The notes under the pieces: generated by a model | Seen by the model: only the letters and a program-made list of their open reading frames with translations | What the model was told of the DNA's origin: nothing | Databases searched by the model: none | Part shown: piece by piece, positions 49,699-57,751 of the stretch | Position numbering within the stretch: the stretch's first letter is position 1 | Layout: each line of letters begins with the position of its first letter | From: a bacterium | GTDB lineage: Bacteria > Patescibacteria > Paceibacteria > UBA9973 > UBA6065 | Assembly: GCA_030680695.1 (NCBI GenBank) | Contig: JAUXUT010000149.1 | Span: forward strand, 558,001 to 622,000 | Direction: 5' to 3' | DNA length: 64,000 nucleotides | Translations under genes and position numbers: made by a program

Positions 49699-50931
49699 AT
49701 GACAAAATTTCTTATTGCAATTGTTTTTGGAATCGCGAGCTCTCTTTTCGGGGCGAGCGGCGTTTTTGCTGGCACTGAACACAATATATCTGGTTACGCC
49801 TGGTCTTCTAATATCGGCTGGGTGAGTTTCAATTGTATGAATCATGATCCAGCATCATGCGATGATTCTAATTTTGGTGTGAATCTTGATTCAAATGGAT
49901 TCATAACGGGCTACGTTTGGTCTCCTAATATCGGATGGATCCAGTTCGGTAATCTTTCCGATTTTCCTTCAGGTGGTGGAACTCAATCTACCAATGCTCG
50001 TGTATCTGGTTCGAGTGTTTTGGGCTGGGCCCGTGCCCTTTCACACAGTGGAGGCTGGGACGGATGGATATCACTGAGCGGTACCGGTTACGGGGTCGGA
50101 TACAATGACGGTGTGTTCTCTGGATATGCTTGGGGCAGCGATGTAATTGGCTGGCTTTTGTTCGATGTTCAGCAACCAAATCTTGATCTTGATCCGCCAT
50201 ATACGGGTGTTTGCCCTGACTGCGGAGTTATGATTTCGAGTTCCGGCGGGGTTTATTTCGATGTTCGTTCTGGTGGAGCGGGTGGGTCAAGCATCGCTGG
50301 CGATAGTGACGTTCCACACCTCACAGCTCCAACGTTCGTGTGGACGCTTTCCAATATGCCTGATGCTACATGCTCATTGAGCAAGACTTCATCAGAAGGT
50401 ACAGAATTCACAACTGTTAATGGGATAACGGAATCAGGAAGTGCATCCGGGCCAGCCCTGATTGGTCCGAATTCTTATGATTTCGAATTGGCATGTTCAA
50501 ACCCTTCAATCACAAAGACAGTTTCATTTTCTGTCGCTGGAGAGTTTGAAGGGTTCAGCCTTGGAAACGCCGAGATTATGAGAATACAGTTCCTTGGCGG
50601 CGGTTCTTCTGAATCTGAACCGAAGGGCATATTTGTCATGGCTTTAGGAGGATTCTCTGAAGACGTTATTGTTGGCGTAGATACAGACCCTTCAGCTTCT
50701 ACTTGCCCAGCGGCGAAATATTCTCTTGGAGGTTCAGAATATACTGAGGATCCTGACACCGTCACTCTTTCAAGCGATTACAGTGCGGGTGCCTTGTTCA
50801 GGGTGGAGCTTGCTGGGCCTATATCTGGACAGTGTCGCGTGCAAGTTTACGGAACATCGCAAGGCATGACCGTAACCAAGGATTTCATTGTCACCGTACA
50901 AGACGCTCAACCGGTATTCGAAGAAATATAA
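49699..50931 (+). CDS. Secreted protein with GYAWS..IGW repeats
   Basis: 410 residues. Signal peptide, then four repeats of about 35-50 residues: SGYAWSSNIGWVSF, TGYVWSPNIGWIQF, LGWARALSHSGGWDGWISL, SGYAWGSDVIGWLLF. This repeat is characteristic of Parcubacteria secreted proteins. C-terminal Ig-like modules are shared with the previous gene. TACAAT ends 12 nt before ATG. Function unknown; likely cell-surface. Confidence 0.75.
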   Translation: MTKFLIAIVFGIASSLFGASGVFAGTEHNISGYAWSSNIGWVSFNCMNHDPASCDDSNFGVNLDSNGFITGYVWSPNIGWIQFGNLSDFPSGGGTQSTNARVSGSSVLGWARALSHSGGWDGWISLSGTGYGVGYNDGVFSGYAWGSDVIGWLLFDVQQPNLDLDPPYTGVCPDCGVMISSSGGVYFDVRSGGAGGSSIAGDSDVPHLTAPTFVWTLSNMPDATCSLSKTSSEGTEFTTVNGITESGSASGPALIGPNSYDFELACSNPSITKTVSFSVAGEFEGFSLGNAEIMRIQFLGGGSSESEPKGIFVMALGGFSEDVIVGVDTDPSASTCPAAKYSLGGSEYTEDPDTVTLSSDYSAGALFRVELAGPISGQCRVQVYGTSQGMTVTKDFIVTVQDAQPVFEEI

Positions 50932-50943
50932 TTTTAAAGACCA

Positions 50944-51225
50944 ATGAACAGGAAAAGCATTATCACAGCAGTCATCATTCTTGTCGTAATCTTGGGATTA
51001 TCGGTATTGATGTCGCAAATATCGGAACGTCGCGCCAGGGAATTGAGTGAGAAAGAGTTTCTCAATGCCATGGAATCACTGACAGCGCCATCGTTTACTA
51101 GTTACGATGACCTTTCAGAAGAGCAGAAAGAGGCACTTAGACTTCTCACGGCCCCAGAAGAGCCAGCCACCCCCACATCAGAAGACGACTTCCGAGCGGC
51201 CATGGAAGGTCTTGATGCTAGGTGA
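50944..51225 (+). CDS. Small anchored protein, unknown
   Basis: 93 residues: N-terminal membrane helix (about 6-26), then a charged helical domain (ERRARELSEKEFLNAMESL) ending in a repeat-like LLTAPEEPATPTSEDDF and FRAAMEGLDA. EFLNAMESL and DFRAAMEGL are similar, suggesting an internal duplication. Twelve bases after the previous stop. Confidence 0.6.
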   Translation: MNRKSIITAVIILVVILGLSVLMSQISERRARELSEKEFLNAMESLTAPSFTSYDDLSEEQKEALRLLTAPEEPATPTSEDDFRAAMEGLDAR

Positions 51226-51274
51226 TTGATGTTGAAGTTGCTGCTATAATTAAATTAATTAACCAAGAACAAGA

Positions 51275-52111
51275 ATGCCGAAGATTTATATATCACTCGC
51301 CCTTGCCCTAACACTGCTTATTCCAGCAGCTGTGCTCGCCCAGTGGACCGGACCTACTCAGGCACCGCCTGGTGGAAACGTCGCTTCACCTATAAATATT
51401 TCTGCGACTTCTCAAACAAAGGCGGGCGGAATCCTGCTTAACACCAACGGTGCAGCATATGGTCTCATTGTCCAGAACGGCAATGTTGGTATAGGTGCTA
51501 TGACTCCGTCCAAAAAGCTCGAGGTCAGTGGTGGCGTGAAGGCATCTGAATATTGTCTGGGTGAAAGCTGTGTTACGAGCTGGCCAGATCAAAGCTCTCT
51601 TGGTATCGCTGTACGCAGCGGACGCATCGTTTGTACGAACAAGACAACGACCTGTACGGAAACAGTGACATTCGCTTCTGGATCGTTCACGAGCACCCCG
51701 CACATTCTTGTCTCTCCTGTGAATTATTCATATCGAAACTATTGCAGAAGCGACGACTTCGATCTGAAGATCTCGGTAACGAGCAAGTCCGCGAGCGGAT
51801 TCACGGTGACAACGCCGAACACGAACCCTAATGCAGGCTGTGGAGGATACCAACTGCTTCAGATGGAATGGATAGCGATAGGAACATCTGATGCCGAATG
51901 GCTTGACGGATCGAGTGTTTCCCAGACGACATCTGGTGTTAATCCAACATCCTCTACATATAATTACACTGACGCCAGCGATCAATGTACAATTGGTGGA
52001 AATTACTGGTCGCCTATAACCAATAGTTGCTATGGATCAACGGGTAGTGTTCCACCTTGGAATGGTACGGTTAATGATGACTCTGGAGGACAAAATAACG
52101 AGACCCCATAA
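51275..52111 (+). CDS. Secreted tail-fibre-like surface protein
   Basis: 278 residues. Signal peptide ending VLAQ, then WTGPTQAPPGGNVASPINISATSQTKAGG and VQNGNVGIGAMTPSKKLEVSGGVKA, a pattern common to phage tail-fibre/trimeric surface proteins and to CPR secreted proteins. A C-terminal domain with several cysteines follows (YCLGESC; CTNKTTTC). TATAAT (TGCTATAAT) is 24 nt upstream, so this gene has a real leader. Confidence 0.65.
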   Translation: MPKIYISLALALTLLIPAAVLAQWTGPTQAPPGGNVASPINISATSQTKAGGILLNTNGAAYGLIVQNGNVGIGAMTPSKKLEVSGGVKASEYCLGESCVTSWPDQSSLGIAVRSGRIVCTNKTTTCTETVTFASGSFTSTPHILVSPVNYSYRNYCRSDDFDLKISVTSKSASGFTVTTPNTNPNAGCGGYQLLQMEWIAIGTSDAEWLDGSSVSQTTSGVNPTSSTYNYTDASDQCTIGGNYWSPITNSCYGSTGSVPPWNGTVNDDSGGQNNETP

Positions 52112-52123
52112 GGAAGGCTGCAC

Positions 52124-52164
52124 CCAAAGCAAAAGCCGTGCCGAAGGCACGGCTTTTGCTTTGG
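52124..52164. terminator. Strong 19-bp hairpin terminator
   Basis: CCAAAGCAAAAGCCGTGCC-gaa-GGCACGGCTTTTGCTTTGG perfect inverted repeat, 13 bases past the TAA at 52109. It separates the surface genes from pilB. Confidence 0.85.
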
Positions 52165-52211
52165 GGCCTGTTCGATTATGGGATATAATATCAGTAATAA
52201 AATCTCATTAT

Positions 52212-53963
52212 ATGTATATCGAAGAAGGCCAACTCAAGAACTTCATCGTAGATTCGGGCCTTGTGTCAAAGAAAGACATCGCCGCTGCGGAAGCCGAGGC
52301 TCGTTCCAAAAAAACAAGCTTGGGAGAAGCGCTGGTCAATAAAGGCAGGCTGTCCGAAGACGACCTGCGCAAGACACAGGCTTATATATTGGGCATACCA
52401 TTCGTTGACCTAAAGGGCCAAAAGATTGAATTCGAAGTTCTTTCACTTATCCCAGAACCAATTGCAAGGAATCATAATATCGTTGCATTCAAAAAGAACG
52501 CAGACAGTCTCGAGGTTGCCATGCTCGACACCGACGACCTTTCTGCTATCGAGTTCGTAAAAAAGAAGGTCGGTATACGTATCACACCACGCCTTACTGA
52601 CAGCGAATCGATAAAGTCAGTATTGTTGCAGTACCAGAAAAGCCTCAAGGCCGAGTTCGGTGACCTCATAAAACAGGAAACGGCGACGCTCATGGCTCTT
52701 TCAGAAGAGATGGGGAACAAGACCGCGTCGAGCGCTGACCTCAAAAAGCTCGCCGAAGACCTGCCAGTTATTCGCATTGTCGACACACTTCTTAAACACG
52801 CTATCCTTCAAGGTGCATCCGACATCCATATCGAGCCAGGGGAAAAAGAGCTCCATGTGCGCTATCGCATCGACGGACTTTTGCACGATGCAATGGTCCT
52901 TCCAAAAGAAGCTGAAACTTCTGTAACCGCTCGCATCAAAGTGCTTTCAAATCTAAAACTAGACGAGAAGCGCTTGCCACAAGACGGCCGTTTCAAAGTA
53001 GAGATGAATAGCGAGAAGGTCTCGTTGCGCGTTTCTATATTGCCAACTTTTTATGGCGAGAAAACAGTCATGCGACTTTTACGTGAGTCTGTTTCTGGTT
53101 TTACGCTCGAATACCTAGGTTTTCATGGTGCCGCACTTGAACGTATCCATGACGCAACTCGACTTGCGACGGGTATGATATTGGCCACTGGACCGACCGG
53201 ATCAGGAAAGTCCACAACTCTTTATACCGTTCTCGACATTTTGAATACGCCGGACGTTAATATTTCGACCGTCGAAGACCCTGTCGAATACCAAATGCCG
53301 CGCGTTAATCAGACGCAGGTTCGCCCAGACATTGGATTCACCTTCGCGACTGGTCTGCGCAGTCTCGTTCGTCAGGACCCTGACATCATCATGGTGGGAG
53401 AAATCCGAGACAATGAAACAGCGTCACTTGCCGTTAACGCGGCCCTTACCGGTCACCTCGTGCTTTCGACATTGCACACCAACTCTGCTGCTGGATCTAT
53501 ACCACGACTTCTCGACATGAAAATCGAGCCGTTCCTGCTCGTCTCGACGCTTTCTGTGGTCATCGGTCAACGCCTCGTCCGCAAGCTTGCCGATTCCAAG
53601 GATCGCCGCCCGCTCACCAAAGCTGAACTCGGCGCGCTCGCCAAGGTTGTGGACCTCGACCGCATGCTAAAAATACTCAAGGACGAGAAGGTCATCGGCC
53701 CGAAAGACGATTGGAATAAGGTCATGTTCGGCACACCGAAGGCGGCTGAAGGCGAAGATGGATACAAAGGCCGCGTTGGTCTTCACGAAGTGCTCAAAAT
53801 GTCGCCAGCCATCCGCGAGCTCATCATGAAAGGCGCAACATCGTCCGAAATCGAGGCTCAGGCCAAAAAAGAGGGCATGATCACAATGCTCGAAGACGGC
53901 ATATTCGTGGCTGCACAGGGCCTTACTACAATCGAGGAGGTGCTCCGAGTTGTTTCCGAATAG
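52212..53963 (+). CDS. pilB: Type IV pilus assembly ATPase PilB (GspE family)
   Basis: 583 residues. N-terminal MshEN-type domain (VDSGLVSKKDIAAAEAEARSKK), then the secretion ATPase with Walker A GPTGSGKST (327-335), Asp box and Walker B (QDPDIIMVGEIRD) and His box. It powers pilus polymerisation. The C-terminal tetracysteine zinc-binding motif seen in most PilB proteins is absent. ATG 52212 follows TATAAT by 22 nt. pilC follows after an inserted PEP-CTERM gene. Confidence 0.94.
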   Translation: MYIEEGQLKNFIVDSGLVSKKDIAAAEAEARSKKTSLGEALVNKGRLSEDDLRKTQAYILGIPFVDLKGQKIEFEVLSLIPEPIARNHNIVAFKKNADSLEVAMLDTDDLSAIEFVKKKVGIRITPRLTDSESIKSVLLQYQKSLKAEFGDLIKQETATLMALSEEMGNKTASSADLKKLAEDLPVIRIVDTLLKHAILQGASDIHIEPGEKELHVRYRIDGLLHDAMVLPKEAETSVTARIKVLSNLKLDEKRLPQDGRFKVEMNSEKVSLRVSILPTFYGEKTVMRLLRESVSGFTLEYLGFHGAALERIHDATRLATGMILATGPTGSGKSTTLYTVLDILNTPDVNISTVEDPVEYQMPRVNQTQVRPDIGFTFATGLRSLVRQDPDIIMVGEIRDNETASLAVNAALTGHLVLSTLHTNSAAGSIPRLLDMKIEPFLLVSTLSVVIGQRLVRKLADSKDRRPLTKAELGALAKVVDLDRMLKILKDEKVIGPKDDWNKVMFGTPKAAEGEDGYKGRVGLHEVLKMSPAIRELIMKGATSSEIEAQAKKEGMITMLEDGIFVAAQGLTTIEEVLRVVSE

Positions 53964-53974
53964 GGACAACCCAC

Positions 53975-54003
53975 TTGCTTTTTGTATCGTTTTGTGATAT
54001 ACT
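53975..54003 (+). promoter_or_regulatory. Promoter of the PEP-CTERM gene
   Basis: TTGCTT, 17-nt spacer, TATACT. It gives a leader of about 75 nt with an AAGGAGG Shine-Dalgarno 3 nt before the ATG at 54082, unlike most genes here. Confidence 0.7.
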
Positions 54004-54081
54004 ATATAGATAAGGCGTATACACCGCCTCCATGTTCTTTTCATAAGTAAAAAGATAGTTCAACCCCAAAATAAGGAGGAA

Positions 54082-54918
54082 ATGATGAGTCGTTTCATTG
54101 TAACCATCATGTTTGTGTTCGTGTTGGCCTTTTCGGCTAACACTGTTCGCGGCCAAATCTGGTTCGCGACTGACTTCGATTCGCCGGCGGACATCGGCAA
54201 CCCATGGTTCAACTGGCAGTCGCCAATGCGGGCCTGGAGTCACCGGGTTGCCGACGGAAACCTTTACGTGGGTTTCTCCCTCGAGGAGATGCTCACCGCT
54301 CCAGGGGATCATCCCTGGGGGACAATGTCCAACCGTGGGTTCGCGCGGTCCATGTATCCGCAAGGGAACCCATTCGAGGTCTCGGCGACGATGTTCATTG
54401 ACTCCGTCAAGTTAACGAACTCCTACACGTGGAGCCAGGACCTGAGCATCTACGGCGTCAACATCCTCAGTGTCGGCGCTTACGATTCCAGGCTTTCCGG
54501 CGATCCAGTGTGGCGGATTGGCATCACCGGGCCGTACACGCAGACCGCGTGGACGAACAGCGACATCCCTGTTACCGAGGGGTGGCACACAGTCACCCTC
54601 CAGCATGACGGATTGCACTTCGGTGCTTACGTCGACGGGACCTTGATCGGCAGCGGCACGCTCACCAGTTTGCATATGGGGGTGGCGTTGTCGGGGTGGT
54701 CCCATGTGGACTACTCGAACGACTATGCGTCGCTCATGTTCGCCCAGGATCAATGGCCGTCACACGAGATCGTCTTCGGATCCGTCGAGTTCGGTCCGAT
54801 GACCGCGGTCCCCGAGCCTTCGACCTGGGCTACGATTGCCGGCGCACTGGCTCTCGGGTTCGTTGCCGTCCGGCGCCACTCGCGTCAGTTGCGTCACTCG
54901 CGCCACCTGCGAGGTTGA
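54082..54918 (+). CDS. PEP-CTERM sorting-domain protein
   Basis: 278 residues, clearly GC-richer than its neighbours. A signal peptide (residues 1-23) is followed by a LamG/concanavalin-like beta-sandwich (WHTVTLQHDGLHFGAYVDGTLIGSG) and a C-terminal VPEPSTWATIAGALALG segment, then a basic tail (RRHSR..): the PEP-CTERM signal for exosortase-dependent sorting. No exosortase gene is in the window. It has a consensus promoter, a perfect Shine-Dalgarno and its own terminator and interrupts the pilB-pilC pair. Transfer from a bacterium with this system is inferred from these features. Confidence 0.85.
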   Translation: MMSRFIVTIMFVFVLAFSANTVRGQIWFATDFDSPADIGNPWFNWQSPMRAWSHRVADGNLYVGFSLEEMLTAPGDHPWGTMSNRGFARSMYPQGNPFEVSATMFIDSVKLTNSYTWSQDLSIYGVNILSVGAYDSRLSGDPVWRIGITGPYTQTAWTNSDIPVTEGWHTVTLQHDGLHFGAYVDGTLIGSGTLTSLHMGVALSGWSHVDYSNDYASLMFAQDQWPSHEIVFGSVEFGPMTAVPEPSTWATIAGALALGFVAVRRHSRQLRHSRHLRG

Positions 54919-54946
54919 AAGTTCTTCGCTGGCACCAGCCAGCAGC

Positions 54947-54974
54947 AAGCCGCTCCTATCGGAGCGGCTTTTTT
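54947..54974 (+). terminator. Terminator of the PEP-CTERM gene
   Basis: AAGCCGCTCC-tatc-GGAGCGGCTT followed by six T, 29 bases past the TGA at 54916. Confidence 0.85.
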
Positions 54975-55035
54975 ATTGCTGATATGGAGTTTTCCGGCAT
55001 GGCGTCGAGGGTGATACAATATTTCAAGCTCTACT

Positions 55036-56253
55036 ATGATTTTTTCTTACAAAGCCGTCCGTGCCGACGGGACAGAATACGAATCGACCGCAGAAGCCGA
55101 CGACAAGTTCGCGCTTTATAAAGACCTGCACGCCAAAGGCGAGGCCGTTTTACATGTAAAAGAGAAAGGTGGAAGATCTGGATCTGGAAAAAGCATCTGG
55201 ACTATATCTTTTGGTGGTGCCAAGGCGGCAGACCGGATCATGTTCGCCAAGAATCTGTCAGCAATGCTTCGCGCCGGTCTGCCGCTTGCCCGAGCCCTTT
55301 CGGTCCTTGATCGCCAGATGTCTGGCAAGGTGTGGCGCGATATGTTCGCATCTTTTCAAGACGACCTCGCCAAGGGTGTTTCGTTCTCGACCGCGCTCGC
55401 CAAGTTTCCTAAATCATTCCCGCCAATTTTTACAGCCATGGTTGCGGCAGGGGAAGAATCAGGAAACCTGTCTGGCGCGCTTTCGATTGTTGGCGAGCAA
55501 TTAGACAAGTCACATAGGCTGCAAAAGAAAGTGAAGGGCGCCATGATGTATCCAGCAATTATCCTCGGCATCATGGTTGCTATAGGAATACTCATGTTCG
55601 TGTATGTGGTGCCAAAACTCACCGCCACGTTTCGTGACTTCGGAGTCGAGCTTCCGCTTGCAACCCGCGCAATATTAGGCTTATCTGACCTTGTTTCAAA
55701 CCACTCTGTGTTGCTTTTCACGTCAATAATCGCGGTGGTTGCGCTTGTATTTTTCGCACTTCGTTCTAAACCTGGTAAATCCGCGTTCCACAGATTCGTA
55801 CTTATTATTCCGGTCATCGGCCCGATCGCGAAAGAAGTAAACTCGGCCCGCACAGCGAGAACGATGTCGTCTTTGCTTTCTTCTGGTGTGGACATGGTGG
55901 CCGCCATCAAGATTTCCAGCAACGTCGTGCAGAACGTTCATTACAAGGCCATGCTCGAGCGAACAGCTGAGGACATACAAAAAGGTTCAACATTGCAATC
56001 TTTGTTCTTGCCGCGCGGCGACCTGTATCCATCATTCGTTTCCGAAATGATCGGTGTGGGTGAGGAAACAGGAACCTTGTCGAAAACACTCTTGGAAGTG
56101 GCGATATTCTATGAAGGCGAGGTCGAGCAAAAAACCAAAGACATCTCGACCATCATCGAACCAGCGCTTATGGTTATCATCGGCATTGGTGTTGGTGTGT
56201 TCGCGCTCGCAATGATTGCGCCTATCTACTCGCTCACAGAAAACATAAATTAA
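55036..56253 (+). CDS. pilC: Type IV pilus inner-membrane platform protein PilC (GspF family)
   Basis: 405 residues with the duplicated GspF domain, three main membrane segments (residues about 175-195, 225-245, 375-397), and the family motifs FAKNLSAMLRAGLPLARALSVL and MSSLLSSGVDMVAAI. It anchors the pilus motor. TACAAT ends 15 nt before ATG. The prepilin genes follow directly. Confidence 0.93.
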   Translation: MIFSYKAVRADGTEYESTAEADDKFALYKDLHAKGEAVLHVKEKGGRSGSGKSIWTISFGGAKAADRIMFAKNLSAMLRAGLPLARALSVLDRQMSGKVWRDMFASFQDDLAKGVSFSTALAKFPKSFPPIFTAMVAAGEESGNLSGALSIVGEQLDKSHRLQKKVKGAMMYPAIILGIMVAIGILMFVYVVPKLTATFRDFGVELPLATRAILGLSDLVSNHSVLLFTSIIAVVALVFFALRSKPGKSAFHRFVLIIPVIGPIAKEVNSARTARTMSSLLSSGVDMVAAIKISSNVVQNVHYKAMLERTAEDIQKGSTLQSLFLPRGDLYPSFVSEMIGVGEETGTLSKTLLEVAIFYEGEVEQKTKDISTIIEPALMVIIGIGVGVFALAMIAPIYSLTENIN

Positions 56254-56271
56254 TTGCTCGAAAGAGTTTTT

Positions 56272-56724
56272 ATGAAACACAGCCAAAACAAGGGATTCAC
56301 GTTACTAGAAGCCATAATATCGATTGCGATAATATCGTCCTTGGCCGGCCTTTCGGTTGTCGCATATTCATCCTTTTCACAACGTGAGGCACTTAATGCC
56401 GCGGCATCGACCGCTGCTGCTATGTTACGAGACGCTCGTGCACAAACCATCGCTTCGGTCGGCGGATCTCAGTACGGTGTTCTCATAGAACCGACGAGAT
56501 ACGTGCTTTTCAGGGGTGCAAGCTATGACGTTTCGTCACCTCATAATCAAGCAGTGATATTTAGTTCTCGTGTCCGTGCGTCATCAAGCCAGTCATCATT
56601 CGTCTTTGAACGCGTGACTGGCGATGCCTCGGCATCTGGTATCATTGAGGTATACCTCGCCTCTGACCCTTCCACAAAAAAGACCGTAGTCGTGCAGGGA
56701 ACAGGGCTTGTAAGCATAGAATGA
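56272..56724 (+). CDS. Type IV prepilin-like protein (GspH-like)
   Basis: 150 residues. Starts with MKHSQNKGFTLLEAII: positively charged leader, prepilin peptidase site G|F and Glu at +5, then hydrophobic helix. The rest resembles GspH/FimT minor pilins. Start at 56272 chosen because it places the type III signal peptide correctly; a TTG at 56254 is in frame. Confidence 0.88.
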   Translation: MKHSQNKGFTLLEAIISIAIISSLAGLSVVAYSSFSQREALNAAASTAAAMLRDARAQTIASVGGSQYGVLIEPTRYVLFRGASYDVSSPHNQAVIFSSRVRASSSQSSFVFERVTGDASASGIIEVYLASDPSTKKTVVVQGTGLVSIE

Positions 56725-57212
56725 TAAGCGCATTTGCACACATAACAGGAAAAAAAGAAAAAGGCTCGGGCCTTGTAGAGATTGTTATCGCTGGGGCGAT
56801 ACTTTCCGCAATATCCATGGCGTTTCTTGGGACACTTTCAATCCTTTCGCAATTCCACCAGAAGGACATGATGATTATTAAAGGCCAGCTTCTCGCCGAG
56901 GAAGGTCTCGAGGCGATTCGTCTAATGAAAGGTGCTGGTTGGAACGCTATCTCGACGATTCCTACAGGACAAGCCATGTATCTTGCCCTTGGTGAATCCA
57001 CGTGGAATGCGACAACATCGCCAGATGTTGTTGATGGGCAATTTCACCGATCTTTTACCCTTTCACAAGTCAGTCGCGACGCAACAGGAGACATCGTTTC
57101 ATCTGGCGGTTCAGTCGATCCAGGCACGCTTCTTGCCGAGGTGACTGTGTCGTGGCTCTGGCGCAACGCAACATCGACTGTAAGCTATCAAACCTATGTT
57201 ACGAGCCTCTAA
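56721..57212 (+). CDS. Prepilin-like protein (minor pilin)
   Basis: 163 residues overlapping the previous stop by four bases (ATGA). Leader ...KKEKGSGLVEIVIAGAILSA: a prepilin-like hydrophobic helix with S|G or G|L cleavage and Glu close by, then a soluble domain with QLLAEEGLEAIRLMKG as in PilV-type minor pilins. The cleavage site is less standard than in the flanking genes (GSGLVEI instead of GFTL.E). Confidence 0.75.
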   Translation: MISAFAHITGKKEKGSGLVEIVIAGAILSAISMAFLGTLSILSQFHQKDMMIIKGQLLAEEGLEAIRLMKGAGWNAISTIPTGQAMYLALGESTWNATTSPDVVDGQFHRSFTLSQVSRDATGDIVSSGGSVDPGTLLAEVTVSWLWRNATSTVSYQTYVTSL

Positions 57213-57741
57213 TCAGACTAATACGAGGCCGACGCGTTCTCGTGGCTTCACACTCGCCGAGACTTTAGTGTATGCCGGACTCGTCGCCTTCCTTCTCGTT
57301 GTTATTGTTCAAGCAACAATTGCTGTGGCCAGGTCCCATGATCGGTCGAGCACCTATCTCGACGTAAACGCAACGGCCATGACGGCTTTCAGCAGATTCT
57401 CGCGCGATATACGTCGCGCTACGGGTGTCGACTTTGTGGCAAGCACCATTGGGGCGTCGCCAGGCAGGCTCGTACTCGAGATGAAAAGAGATGACGGCAC
57501 GAACGACATTGTTGACCTGTATCTATCGGGTAGCAAAATACACGTCGAGAATAACGGCGTTTTAATCGGCGACCTCACGCCTAGTAACATGGATGTGTCC
57601 AATTTAACTTTCCGCATTTTTACCGCCGCGAGCACCACAGCTGTGCGCATAGAAATGACCGTCGCGCCTGATAATATGCCCGACGTGCATGCCGTGAATT
57701 TCTACGGTACGTATGTATTGCGTGGATCGTATGTCGAATAA
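57196..57741 (+). CDS. Prepilin-like protein (PilW/GspJ-like)
   Basis: 181 residues overlapping the previous gene by 17 bases. Leader TRSRGFTLAETLVYAGLVAFLLV with G|F cleavage and Glu +5, then a C-terminal domain typical of PilW/GspJ minor pilins (TAFSRFSRDIRRATGVDF). Minor pilins prime pilus assembly. Confidence 0.85.
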   Translation: MLRASNQTNTRPTRSRGFTLAETLVYAGLVAFLLVVIVQATIAVARSHDRSSTYLDVNATAMTAFSRFSRDIRRATGVDFVASTIGASPGRLVLEMKRDDGTNDIVDLYLSGSKIHVENNGVLIGDLTPSNMDVSNLTFRIFTAASTTAVRIEMTVAPDNMPDVHAVNFYGTYVLRGSYVE

Positions 57742-57751
57742 CTCTATGTAA

